64,000 nt of DNA, taken from NCBI GenBank assembly GCA_001466705.2, contig LATX02000011.1, positions 62,001-126,000 of the forward strand, given 5' to 3'. Source of the stretch: Moniliophthora roreri. Taxonomy: Eukaryota > Basidiomycota > Agaricomycetes > Agaricales > Marasmiaceae. Position numbers and translations under genes: made by a program. Each line of letters begins with the position of its first letter. Position 1 is the first letter of the stretch. Positions 53,955 through 64,000 of the stretch are shown piece after piece. The notes beneath the pieces were generated by a model. It was not told the DNA's origin and ran no database searches. It saw nothing but the letters and a program-made list of their open reading frames with translations.

Positions 53955-56900
53955 TTAAAAAGGTACTCAATCGAAAGCCACTAAGATTGAAGGTACCAAG
54001 ATTATTAAAGCAACTGCAACTGGTAAAAGATTTAATCAACAAAGATCAATTAACTGATCATATCTTAATCGAGGCAATGTAGCTCTTACTAAAACAAACA
54101 AGAAACAAGGGAAACAAGTTTTTAAACCTAAAATAAATGACTGTAAATTAATTACAGATTCATTTACAAATATTTCTGGCATATTATAACCTCCAAAAAA
54201 TAAAATTGAAGTTATACTACTAAATAAAACAATAGATGAATATTCTCCAAGGAAGAAAAATACAAAAGGTACAGAGCTATGTTCAGTCATAAAACCTGAA
54301 ACTAATTCAGATTCAGCCTCTTGTAGATCAAAGGGTGTTCTCGAAGTTTCTGCTAGCACAGCAATAAAATAGAAAAGGAATACAGGAAATAATGGTACTA
54401 TAAATCAAATAGCTTGTTGAATTTCAATGATAGTTGTGAAATTAAATGAACCTGTTAAAAATATAATAATAAGTATTGCTGAACTTAAAATTAATTCATA
54501 AGAGATCATAGCTGCTGTACTTCTTAATGCAATATATAAATTGGACCATGTCTTTATCTATCGATTATACTTCAAATTTATCTCACTTATTCATAAAAAG
54601 TTGTCAACTCTTAGCCAAAAAGGGAGCATTTTCACAAGTTGCTTTATGTGCACCCATATCCTTTAATTCATAACATTTAGGAATTAAATGAAGTCTATTT
54701 TTCTTTAATGATCTTGAAGGATATTTTTTAAAATATTCAATAAGTTTTAATATACTTTCTTTGTTAGAAATATATCACTTAAATCCATTATTTGTTCTAT
54801 CTATATAAATAGAACCTCCATAAATTTCTATTAAAGGTGATAAGAGTTGAGTTGTTTTTTGAGTTAATGAAATAGCTAATTGTCCATTAGATCGGTTTAA
54901 TGTTACACTACCATCTGAGTCAAATAAACCAGATAGTCAACCATTTTCATACTGTAATTTGTCAGGATAAATAAGTGGTATCTCGTATTTCAAACATATT
55001 TTATTTAATTGTAGTAATCTGTTTGAGTTTCTTATCTCTCCGTTTACATCATTTACTAGGGATAAAAATCCTTCTTTATGACGTAAACAATATCTGAGTG
55101 CATTCATACCAGAAACTAGTTTTATTGATCCTCCATAAACATTTTTAACAATATGTAGAGCATGTTCATCTCTAAGATCCATAGTTATTTCTAGACTAGC
55201 ATAACCTTTTTTAGTTAAATGAAAATATCCATCTCCATCAATAAGTCCTGCTAATCATTGATTTCAAGCTTTATTATTAGATCCTGGATTTTTTTGATGA
55301 TTAGCTCGTATATAAGTTCTATGACTTACTTTTATAATTTTTTGAAGATAAGTATAATATTTAATAGATAACAAACGTATGGCCTCTGAAGTTCCTACTA
55401 ACGAGTTAAACGCTTTGGTTACTTGCAAGTTACTCATATTTACAAGCATTTTTACTTTAGAGCCCCTGAAATTATTTAATAATTTTTTTAATAATAATAA
55501 AAAAGATTTTAGTTGATTAAACAGAGAAAAACAAGGTGTTACACATAAAGTATCTTGTAAATTGAACAATTTTTGTTCGATGAATTTCTCGCTTACAGTT
55601 TGTTTTAAATAAAGATTCACATCTTTAACGGGCCATTTTGACCCTAGAAAGGCATATTTTGAGTTAGCACTTCATCCTGCAAATAATATACCATAAACTC
55701 CTAACGAAGATAAGGCTAATGAATATAAAACACCTAAAGATAAATCAGTAATTGCTAGTCCTTTTCCAAAAGGAATTATAGCTCACAAATCTATAAAAAA
55801 AAAAATATATAATTATCCGGAACATTAATATTTTTTTTAAATAAATATTAATAATGTGATCCCTACAATATGTGTCCTTAATTATTACTCCCTCCCTAAG
55901 GGAGCCCTAAAGGCTCCCTTCGGGAAGGAGTGATCGAGAATTAAAAATTATAATCCTAATTTATAGTACATAGATGGTATAAAATAAGGTTTAACTAATT
56001 TTATTAAAGTTGGTAATGACGATTTATTAATTCGTATACGATAATAAAAATTATTATTTTCCTAAGTAAGCAAAGCTGTAGATGTATTGTTTTTTGGAAT
56101 AACAATTAAACCACAAGAAAGATTAAATTTAGCACTCAATATTGAAATTAAACGTAATACATCTTCTTTAGAATAAGAATCTGTACAAATTATTACTTGA
56201 TTTTTTGGTTTAAAAAAAAGAACCGTCATCCATTAATCAATAAGCTAAACCTACTGCAGTTAAATTTTTTTTATATCAAATGGAACAACTTTTTTAATTT
56301 TAACTAAATCCTTATTTGTTTCTATAGAAACAACTGGTTTATAGAATTCCTCTCTAGCAAAATTAAAATAAGAATATTTTAAAGTAGAGAAATAAATATC
56401 AGTTTGAAGGTGACCTGTTAATTTATTCATTTTTTTTCTAGTAATTTCTTTTGGTGGTGTTTTAGTATATGATTTAAAAATTTCATACAAGTGAAATATA
56501 TAATCTTTATTAATTACTGAGGAAAAAAAAACGTAATCTAGAATTTCCATTTAAACTAAATCGTTCAACTGTTAAATCTCCTAACATAGAACCTTAAATA
56601 ATTTCTTTTTGAAAAGAAGATAATTCTTGCTCCTTCGAAGAAGAAGCAATTGGTATTTTAGCTCCTTTAACTCTACTATCTTGCTTAATAATCTTACCTG
56701 AAGAATCCTTGCGTAGCAGGAAAAAATTATAATTTTTAAAATAATTGAAGGCTTTTAATGAATAAAAAATATTTTATATAATTTTTTACTATAGATTTGG
56801 ACTATGTATTTAAATTATTTAATAATAATCTAATTCACGTATAGTCTCTGAGGCTAAAATCTTAGCCTGCTAGTAAAAATAAGGTATTTCAAACTATTAA

Positions 56901-59103
56901 TTTTACTGATATTATCAATAACAAAATTAAGTTTCCCTTATAAATTAAATATATTTTATTAATATAACAAAAAATAAATAATTTAATTTCCTAGCATATA
57001 GTAAATTTTGAATTAAGCCAAACTATATAACCTAATAAACTAAATACTAATGTAGAAATTGGTGCTAAAAAGAATAGCACTTTATTAGAATGAGAAGGAA
57101 TAATAGTTTCCTTAAGAATTAATTTTAGAGCGTCAGAGACACCTCTTAAATTTTATTATAATATTTTAATGAATTAAGTAAGTGTGAATATATTTAATTT
57201 ATATATTATAAAATCTAAGATACTTTGTATTAGCAAAAATATATTATAATTTAGATTTTTGGCTGCATAGCAATACCTAAAGGAGCAGCAAACTAGATTT
57301 GCTTGCAAAGCATAGATCGAGGGATCATTAAGCACTGCATTAAGCACTGTATCATACACATTTCTACTGCAGCTATGCAACTCCGTGCTCTACTAAGGGT
57401 GCGTACGGAGGGCTATCTTGAAAAATATGAGATTTGGAATAATAATAATAACCTTTTAAAGGTTTACCTGTGTCTAGTTTTTTAGGTAAAGTTGATTGAC
57501 TTATAGGTAAAACCTTAACTGCTTCTCTTATGCTTCTAAATGGTTTATCATTTAATAATTTTAAATTAGTTTCATTATAAACATAAATAGGTTTACCTAA
57601 TACTAAAGCAGCAACATCTAAGGTTGAAAGTGGTAAACTTTTACCAAAATTATAATGCTTATTACCGATTATAGAAGCTCTTCTTTTTTCTTTACTTTCT
57701 TTACTTCAAGTTCTACCTCTTAAAGAACTACTAATTTTTGCCTTAGTAATTTTAGAAACAATATAGTTTACTTGAGCATTTGAATATGAATTAGTTAAAA
57801 TATTAAGAAGAGGGTTAAAAGTATTTAAATATCAATCTTCCCTTTCTTTAAGGGATTTAATTGAACAAGTTTCTATGATAGTAACAGTAAATTTTTTTCA
57901 ACCGAAAATATAAATTAGCAAACCTAAAAAAGTATTTTGATTTTTACCATTATAATAATGATATTTTAATCGTTCGCCCATATTTTTCTTGCCGTGCGGA
58001 GCAGGCAGATCCATAATAACTAAATAATCTTAAAGGTGTAAAAGTTATTTAATATATCCCAGATACATTCTTCCATTTTTTACGAAACAAAGCTTGAGAT
58101 ATATCAAAGTTTCTACAATGATCTACACAATTATCTTTTTTGAATTTATTTATTCTATTTCAAGATTTATTATCAATAATAAAATTATAAATTTTTTTTT
58201 CTATTGGTAACAAAGATTTATCTAAGAAAGATTTTTTTCATTCCATAGAAAGTAAGTTTTTATGCTTGTCGGAGGCTGCAAGATAATAACGTTTAGAAAT
58301 AAAATTTATGTTCATTTTTACACTACTATTTGAAAATAAATAAAAATAATTTTCATATATAAAATAGTCTTGCATTCCCACCGCAGCGGAGTACTGATAA
58401 TAAATCTTACTTAAAAAAATAAATATAATTAAGTATAATAGATCATATAATAATATAAATAATTTAAATTTAAGAGACTCCTTTTTTCTCCTTAAGAAAT
58501 TAAAACATTAAGAAAAATGTAAGAGGTAGATCATATCATCAAATAATTTTATATTTAACATTTATAAGCATTAAAAATAATTATTTGTAAAACGTGTGAT
58601 CGTTGAGGTTAGAATTCCAACCTGCTTGTTAACTCTATATGTCATATTTTATAAATTTTTAATTATTGACATTATAATCAAGTAGTTCAAGCATATAGTT
58701 TTATTTTCATTTATTCGCTATAAAATCTAAATAAATCATAACAGCCTACCTAACCTACATCTTTTAGAATGATCTTTTTTAGGAAGATGAAAGATTATAA
58801 CCTTTCTTTTGGTTTGATGCAGCAGCTATGCTTCCACCTTTATTAAACGGGCGGTATGCGTTACGCAGTAGCAGACGCTATGTACGAAGCATAAGAATTT
58901 TATAAAGAAATAAATGCCACTCTCTTGAATGGTTGTAATAATCCATAATATCCAACTATATTAGGTCCTACTCGTCTTTGGTGAGCAGCTAATTGTTTTC
59001 TCTCTATAATAGTCATGAAAGCTACAGCTAATAAAATTGGTAAAATTACACTTAATACATCAATTAAATTAAAAATTAAAGTATAAATTGAAAAGTTAAA
59101 CAT
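53955..59103 (-). CDS. nad1: NADH dehydrogenase subunit 1, four exons
   Basis: Complex I membrane subunit at the quinone-binding arm, 334 aa after splicing. Exons: 59103-58929, 57139-57030, 55785-55641, 54529-53955 (1005 bases). Joins give [32 protein letters not shown] (Trp TGA) and [20 protein letters not shown]. Exon 1 holds [18 protein letters not shown]. Exon 4 holds [20 protein letters not shown]. The stop is TAA after FDWVPF. The exon-T and intron-G rule holds at all three introns. Confidence 0.95.
54530..55640 (-). mobile_element. Group I intron 3 of nad1
   Basis: Inserted in the YAFLGS-LRST stretch (GGG T|CA). S-like GACATGGTCCAAT near 54552-54540. The endonuclease frame is continuous with exon 3. 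Confidence 0.87.
54565..55640 (-). CDS. LAGLIDADG homing endonuclease in nad1 intron 3
   Basis: Frame continuous with nad1 exon 3. About 125 residues of leader precede motif 1, [15 protein letters not shown] (near 55258); motif 2 is [14 protein letters not shown] (near 54937). The later repeat reads [20 protein letters not shown]. With TGA as Trp the frame ends at TAA 54565. It appears intact. Confidence 0.87.
55786..57029 (-). mobile_element. Group I intron 2 of nad1
   Basis: Lies between VFSLLG and WAIIPF. P7-like CCTCAGAGACTATACG near 56856-56840 and CATAGTCC near 56818-56811 give a clear core. Confidence 0.85.
55948..56650 (-). pseudogene. Decayed LAGLIDADG-type endonuclease in nad1 intron 2
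   Basis: Pieces of a LAGLIDADG_2 protein in several frames: QKEII, then TAA, then [20 protein letters not shown]; a frameshift in a T9 run (about 56525); then [18 protein letters not shown]; a second shift near 56275 (A8 run); then [13 protein letters not shown]; a third shift in the T8 run near 56215; and finally [20 protein letters not shown] and [10 protein letters not shown] with a stop at 55948. At least four lesions, three in homopolymers. Confidence 0.8.
57140..58928 (-). mobile_element. Group I intron 1 of nad1
   Basis: Interrupts the PF-SD stretch of nad1 (exon 1 ends CCA T). The largest intron here, at 1.8 kb. It holds a broken GIY-YIG gene and GC-rich patches at about 58850-58885, 57985-58012 and 57380-57410. 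I did not place the core. Confidence 0.8.
57373..58315 (-). pseudogene. Decayed GIY-YIG homing endonuclease in nad1 intron 1
   Basis: From ATG 58315 the frame reads [15 protein letters not shown] and reaches WKNVSGIY, where a TAA (58051-58049) interrupts it. The same frame continues [15 protein letters not shown], completing a GIY-(x)-YYG core. A GC-rich insert (about 58012-57987) then shifts the frame. The rem­aining part reads [20 protein letters not shown], then [18 protein letters not shown], a NUMOD-like region and [17 protein letters not shown], ending at TAG 57373. It is therefore a pseudogene with at least two lesions, one made by a GC cluster. Confidence 0.78.
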
Positions 59104-60574
59104 TTAAAAATTTGTAATTAGTTTTTATATTTATTTATATTAATAATAAAATAATAATATTATTAAATAAATAAACAATGTATTTTAAAAATAATATCCT
59201 TAAATATTATATTTAAAAGACTATTAGGATAATAAATTAATAAAAAAATTGTTTTAATTATATATGAAGTGATGCTTGCTCCACACTATGCACTCTGCGC
59301 AGAACCGAAGGAGGATGGCTGCTCCGCAGCTCCGCACGGCTGCATAATAAGAACTTAGATCTGCTTTGGATAAGCTAAGAGCTAGGTACAGTTTAAAAAA
59401 TTATGTACTACGATGTAAAAGAGTAATTATTATACTTAGATACTAAGTTAAAATTAACGGTGCAGAGGCAGAATAATACGAAAACTATGATACGCAAATG
59501 TACTTACCTGTCCTTATAAGTAGTCGATTGTAGAAGCAATCTTTCAACAACAATGACCTAGGAAAAGTAGATATATAATTTGTTTAGTTGTTGCTTCGCA
59601 GAAGCCGGCGGAGCGCTGCACAGTACACTCATATCATAAGGTAAAAGGAAAAAAAGCATTTATACTATCAATAGTTACATAAGAAATTAATCTATATCAG
59701 ATAAAAATAGCCTTTCCTGCGCTCCTTCCCTTCCCTTAAGAAAGCGCTGTTCGAAGCGAGGCTCCTTGCTTCTGTTCCAATCAGCAAGAAGCAGAAGAAG
59801 GGAAGGAGTTACACCATAAGAGTATTAGTAGTAAACCTTATTTATGCAGCATCCTTCGGTTTTTTTCTTGCTTAGCTGCGCAGCCTTGCTTCGAAGAAAG
59901 TGAGCTTTCTTCTGCTGTTTCCAGCAGGAAGGAGCAAGAAGAAGGAGCAGGAGCCATAATTAGGTAAATAAAATACTATACCATATTATAGGTAATACGA
60001 TGGTGATACTCTACTACTAGATCTTTTGTGAGGTTCGGAGTAGCAGTATAATTTATATCTAGCTCTTATTTAAAAGCTCATGATAGAATTAACTTATTGA
60101 AAAAGTTAATGAAAAACACTGTAACAAATATTGAATATTTTTGGTAACGAAACCTTATTTTTTTTTATAACTTTATATATAGTAAACACTTAATTATATT
60201 ATCGACAATGATAACATTGACACTTTAAAAAAAAACTTCTTATAAATAGTAGCTCATCCTTGTATACTCAATAGTTACTAAGATAAGGTGTAGATCCCTT
60301 ACCTTGCTTCTTCCCTTCTTCTTAGTAGAAAGGGTCCCTCGCTTTCTTCTTAGCAGGGGGGGAGAAAGAACGAGGCTGCAGCCCATAGATTTAAGGCAAG
60401 GTTCTTATCCTCTGTAAAGATATGTAATATGGCTGCTCCGCAAGTGAAGTAGAAGTTATTTAGTAGAAGATACTACATGATTGATAATGCAGTAAAAGGG
60501 TGAAATCGATTTACCATATATAAATTTAAAAAAAATTTAATCCTAAAAGCTTATTTACTTATTTTATATTTCTT
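59104..60574. other. Spacer upstream of nad1 with GC-rich clusters
   Basis: No gene seen. GC-rich clusters at about 59275-59345, 59595-59620, 59715-59805, 59845-59955 and 60300-60390. Confidence 0.6.
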
Positions 60575-60812
60575 TTAATATATTTTATATAAACTGTTAA
60601 ATATTATAGATTTTAAAGTTTTCTTTAAAGTATAAATATAAGTAGAGCTACCTACATACTGATCACCTTTAATAAGATTAGTCCAAATATAAACACCTGC
60701 TACATTAGTTTTTGTACCACCTAAAAATTCATTTAATTTTTTTCTCAATTTAGTGTTAAATGTTTTACTATTAATAAGTTGTAAATCTGGTTTTAAATAA
60801 CTGGATCATTTA
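60575..60812 (-). pseudogene. Orphan N-terminal fragment of a GIY-YIG endonuclease
   Basis: Reads LKPDLQLINSKTFNTKLRKK, then AGVYIWTNLIKGDQYVGSST and about 20 further codons to TAA at 60575. This is a good GIY-YIG core with no rest of the domain, no start codon and no host exon around it. It lies between nad1 and the second plasmid-type block. Confidence 0.65.
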
Positions 60813-60890
60813 TTGAAAAATATTTTTATATTTCATTAAAAGATAAAATAATTGTTAGTTTTTATACTACTAATACATTTTGTAAAGAAA

Positions 60891-61253
60891 ATGTATGATA
60901 CTATTAATCCTTATATGAAATATTTATCTTTAATAGGTAGAATTGTTCAGATTTTAATTAATATTACTTTTGGAGGTCTTATTATTTATTACAATCCTAT
61001 TTATGATCTTTATGATTCTTTTCAGAAATGAATACATTCATTTAATTTATTGGATATAACAATAGTAAGAAATTCTGTAAATAAAATTAGTTCATTTTTG
61101 AGTAATATTTCTAATTGGTTAGATTCATTAATAAATAAATCAAATCAAGATTTAGAACATTTAGATTCAGATTTAGTAGTAAATCAAGATAAAAAATCTG
61201 ATTATGATTATAAATTTAGTAAAGAAGAATATATTAATTTAAGAAAAAGTTAA
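60891..61253 (+). CDS. Plasmid-type membrane protein, 120 aa (copy 2 of the single-membrane type, short)
   Basis: ATG (MYDTINPYMKYLSLIG) to TAA after EEYINLRKS, one TGA as Trp. An N-terminal membrane segment (ILINITFGGLIIYYNPIYDL) is followed by ISNWLDSLINKSNQDLEHLD and a charged tail. The second half matches the start of the 34381-35196 gene (LSSWLISFINQ; KSEFDKVK; GLRKS), which continues past this point into its own membrane segment and Ser-rich tail. This copy is therefore either truncated or a separate short form. The function is unknown. Confidence 0.6.
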
Positions 61254-61457
61254 AATTTTAATGAAAATTTTTAGGTGAGTTGATATTTAAAAATAAAAAA
61301 GGGGATTGAAAATTAAATTTGATTTAAGATAACAATTGTTTAGTATATCAAAAAATAAAATTATAATAGACCATATAAATTATTTTGATTAGATTTATTG
61401 AAAAAGGATAGTATTAAATAAAGGAGAAATTTTTGGTTATTTTGAGTGTTAAAGAAT

Positions 61458-61490
61458 GGGGGTTAAAGTAAGAAAATAACATCTTTAACC
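61458..61490 (-). repeat. 3' hairpin element with CCCCC, copy 4
   Basis: On the minus strand GGTTAAAG...CTTTAACC followed by CCC, preceded by aaacatttac, about 50 bases after the stop of the 121-aa ORF. The stem differs in sequence from copies 1-2 but keeps pairing. Confidence 0.6.
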
Positions 61491-61542
61491 GTAAATGTTT
61501 AAATATAAATTACTTATTAAGCAAAATGGATGAAACATCCAT

Positions 61543-61908
61543 TTAACTTAGACCAGAATATATAAAAAGTAAAGAAAAAATGATTAATAATAATAAGCAA
61601 ATAAAGCATAAAACAAATTCAATAATAAAAAATATTAAAGTGAAGTTTTTATATCTGTTAATAAATTTACCTAATATAGGATATTTATCCTTATATTTAG
61701 ACTGAATATTTTGAGCAAAATAATATGCTAAAGAATAGCCTAGTATATTTATTAAACAGATTAATGCTATTAAACTTAATAAAAAAATTCCATAGGAAAT
61801 TTGAATAAAATTGTTATCAATATTATTAATATCAATATTAAGGTAGGATAATATTAATGGAAGGGAAAATGAATACTTAAAATCAACTTTATTTCTTATT
61901 AGATACAT
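61543..61908 (-). CDS. Plasmid-type membrane protein, 121 aa (downstream part of a split gene?)
   Basis: From ATG 61908 (MYLIRNKVDFKYSFSLPLIL) to TAA. Two strong membrane segments flank IQSKYKDKYPILGKFINRYK, as in the orf248 C-terminus. It overlaps the end of orf109 by 20 bases in the +1 frame. Together the two have the layout of one 230-aa family member, so this may be a frameshifted single gene or a coupled pair. Confidence 0.6.
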   Translation of the reverse strand: MYLIRNKVDFKYSFSLPLILSYLNIDINNIDNNFIQISYGIFLLSLIALICLINILGYSLAYYFAQNIQSKYKDKYPILGKFINRYKNFTLIFFIIEFVLCFICLLLLIIFSLLFIYSGLS

Positions 61909-62218
61909 TTTTAGTAGTTTTTTCATCTTTATTACTAGTTTTTTTATCTTTATTTTTATCATTTTCATTACTATCTGAACTTGAACCAGAACTACCACCA
62001 CTAGGTTTAAATCAACCATTATAAATTATAGTTCCACCTGCAGCTATTCCTACAACTTTTTGTACTTCTCCTAATATTCTGCTTGCTTTACCACCAGCAC
62101 CAGATAATAAGATTAAAATACCTAAAGAAATAGTTGTACTGATAATGTTATAATCTAGCATAAATGAATAATCATTGATCAAATTAAAGAAAATTTGATT
62201 TAATTGTAATATTACCAT
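61889..62218 (-). CDS. Plasmid-type membrane protein, 109 aa (upstream part of a split gene?)
   Basis: ATG 62218 (MVILQLNQIFFNLIND) to TAA 61889, one TGA as Trp. A hydrophobic segment IISTTISLGILILLSGAGG is followed by a Gly/Ala-rich VVGIAAGGTIIYNG, then a Ser/Gly linker (SGGSSGSSSDS) and a Lys/Glu-rich tail. The upstream leader (62405-62219) is shared with orf248. The function is unknown. Confidence 0.6.
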
Positions 62219-62405
62219 TATTCATAAGATATTTTTCGCCAGAGTTCTTTAGTCTTAAAATTTAATAAAATAAATTTTAATAAATATCTTTCATAGGTTT
62301 GGAAAGGAGAACATTCTAGACATTTGAAAAAAAAGTATGATAGGATAACTATTTCATTACCCCTCTTTTAATTACAATTACTTTTTATTCTTTTATAATT
62401 TTGGG
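62219..62405 (-). promoter_or_regulatory. Plasmid-type 5' leader, kind 1 (copy upstream of orf109)
   Basis: Minus-strand match of 35206-35393: ccaaaattataaaagaataa, then taattgtaattaaaagagg, T8, caaatgtctagaatgttctc and gactaaagaactctggc before the ATG. Here the box is a run of about ten C residues in place of ACGCACCCC. Confidence 0.6.
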
Positions 62406-62735
62406 GGGGGGGATATGTGTGTGTGTGTAGTTTTGTTGGATTAACCAAGAGAGGAGTTGCTTGATAAAATACTATTTTGCAAAATTTTGTAATAAGACTG
62501 AAGTGGAAGAGAGAGATAGTTAAAACAAAATGGTCTACAATTTATTTTATTTTATTTTAATTATCACTATAAATCTGATGTAATTATGGGGGTTAAAGTA
62601 GGAAATAACATCTTTAACCGTAAATGTTTAAATATAAATTACTTATTAAGAAAAATGGATTAAATATCCATTAGAGGTATTAAGAATTAATTAACGAAAG
62701 GAAGTAGAAATGTTTTATTAATTATTAAAAATACA
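62390..62735 (-). repeat. 3' end of orf376 plus flank (inverted copy of 36213-36600)
   Basis: Minus-strand copy of the segment at 36213-36600: gene end, hairpin, tgtagaccattt, cacttcag, ttttgcaaaatag and an acacacaca run. Here it is attached to a full gene, so it is the likelier original. Confidence 0.78.
62587..62619 (-). repeat. 3' hairpin element with CCCCC, copy 5
   Basis: GGTTAAAG...CTTTAACC followed by CCC on the minus strand, preceded by aaacatttac, about 100 bases after the orf376 stop. Confidence 0.6.
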
Positions 62736-63848
62736 ATATAAACCTAATTTTATCATACATGTACAGTAAATTAACATAAAGAAAGATATTCTTTTTAATC
62801 ATTTAGAAGATTTACTTCAGATAATTAAATATCTATTTAAAACTTTTTTTAAAAATAATCCTAACTTATTATTAGGAATATATTTTTCATAATTTAATTT
62901 AGAAAAATATTCTGCAAAGGAAATATTTAATATAATTATTAAAAAAAATAATGTAAGATTATTTAAACCTACTAATTCAGGTAGTAAATTAAAAGGATAT
63001 TCAGTGAATTTACTTTGTAAATCAGGATCAGAGAAAACTAAATTTATAAAATTATTTCCTTTTTGATTAGAATGATTATTTAACATTTTACCTGTTAGAA
63101 CTGTTCCTAGTTGAATACCTGAATAAGCTCCAACACCTACCGCAGCTTTTCCTAATGGTGTACCAGGATATGTTTGTGCAGCTTTATAAGCTACCATAGC
63201 TCCTCCTCCAGATGATGCGGCTGCAACCATATTATTAGCTGCTTCTAAAGGAATATTAATATTTAATTTAGGTATTGGTAATTGAACAGTTGTATTACTA
63301 CCACTAGCATCTATTTTTATATTAGAATTATTTCCTGAAGGTACTTCTTCTGATGAATTTCCCATAAAATTTAAAAAATTATCTAAATTAAAGAAATTTA
63401 AGGGAATATATAGATTAAAATAAGATAAAAGTGTGAAAAATAAAAAATTTATTAAGAATAAAATAGGAATTTTAAAAAAATAATGTAAATTTCTAAATTT
63501 AATATAATAAATTTTGAACGAAGAAGAGGGAAGTTTATTCATTATCCAGTGATCTAAAAAAAGTGTAAAAATAAATGATATTATAAATATAACTTTATAA
63601 TACGTAAAATTAAAATTAATGAAAATGTTAGAATTATGATTTAAATTACAAATTAAGTTATTAATCGATAAATTGTAAAATATTTTAGGAGAAATATTAT
63701 GTAATGAATCTAAACTTAAAATTACAAAAAATGTTAGAGTTAGAAATAAACTTCAAATAATAATTGAAAAAGTTATTTTGTCTAATAATCTTACTTTAAA
63801 ACTTTTTAATAAAATAATTAATGGAGATATAATAATTTTTTGAAACAT
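62718..63848 (-). CDS. Plasmid-type membrane protein, 376 aa, unknown function
   Basis: With TGA as Trp one frame runs from ATG 63848 (MFQKIIISPLIILLKSF) to TAA 62718. It has N-terminal membrane segments (residues about 25-50, 105-150 region), a polar linker (SSEEVPSGNNSNIKIDASGS), a Gly/Ala-rich hydrophobic middle (AANNMVAAASSGGGAMVAYK; GKAAVGVGAYSGIQLGTVL), then membrane segments separated by LKKVLNRYLIIWSKSSKW. The start and leader match orf343; the C-terminus matches orf371. A partial copy of its 3' end lies at 36213. No known function; plasmid origin is inferred from company and from the dpo remnant. Confidence 0.77.
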
Positions 63849-63940
63849 TTTGAATAAAATAATATTAATATTATCTATACTTATAATTTTTGTTTAATTA
63901 TTCTTTTATTTATTCTTTTAATTATTTGGGGGTACGTAAA
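63849..63940 (-). promoter_or_regulatory. Plasmid-type 5' leader, kind 2 (copy upstream of orf376)
   Basis: Minus strand: ttttacgtacccccaaat, then aataaataaaagaataatta, aacaaaaattataagtatag, and aaaATG. It matches 38142-38228 almost base for base outside small indels. Confidence 0.6.
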
Positions 63941-64000
63941 ATTATTTTACTATTAAACTATAGTTTTTATTCTCTAAATTTAATAAAATCTAAATCTATT

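Noticed and set aside
62295..62335. Second dpo fragment (GEHSRHLKKKYD-like reading)
   Set aside because: The same word is part of the kind 1 leader; in dpo it is the junction sequence and not polymerase sequence.

Overview
This 64 kb window is part of a large, AT-rich fungal mitochondrial genome, most likely from a basidiomycete of the Agaricomycotina type. TGA must be read as Trp throughout: conserved Trp positions in nad5, cox3, cox1, cox2 and cob are TGA. Nearly all core genes lie on the minus strand: nad5 (3' end cut by the window edge), nad4L, cox3, cox1, rnl, rps3, cox2, cob, nad1 and thirteen ordinary tRNA genes. atp8 lies on the plus strand. No rns, atp6, atp9, nad2, nad3, nad4 or nad6 was seen here. 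The host group is inferred from gene content, a free-standing rps3, group I introns and plasmid-derived genes; no species can be named.

Layout. 1-4,853: nad5 (two introns) and nad4L. 5,224-8,543: cox3 between two membrane ORFs of plasmid type. 9,243-17,242: cox1 with five group I introns. 17,243-25,000: nine tRNA genes in long spacers full of short GC-rich clusters. 26,136-26,294: atp8. 27,840-31,745: rnl. 32,254-33,570: rps3. 34,381-41,303: a block of integrated linear-plasmid-type genes on the plus strand, ending in a broken family-B DNA polymerase. 41,426-43,006: trnI, trnD, trnW, trnH. 44,123-45,446: cox2 with an overlapping decayed ORF. 47,116-52,117: cob with three introns. 53,955-59,103: nad1 with three introns. 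60,575-63,848: a second, partly inverted block of plasmid-type genes.

The thirteen group I introns all fit the expected boundaries (exon ends in T, intron ends in G), and splicing at those sites restores uninterrupted conserved proteins (cox1 533 aa, cob 396 aa, nad1 334 aa). Ten carry an open LAGLIDADG or GIY-YIG endonuclease frame, most fused to the upstream exon. Three (cox1 intron 5, nad1 introns 1 and 2) carry decayed ones.

The most unusual part is the plasmid-type gene set. At least seven ORFs are membrane proteins, most with a Gly/Ala-rich middle and a shared C-terminal module (membrane segment, short Lys/Tyr/Pro-containing stretch, membrane segment). They come with recurrent non-coding parts: two kinds of 5' leader beginning with an ACGCACCCC-like box, a 3' hairpin ending in AACCCCC, and tRNA-like structures with an expanded anticodon arm. 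The two blocks share leaders, gene ends and hairpins in opposite orientation, so they look like rearranged copies of one element or of two related ones. Their function is unknown.
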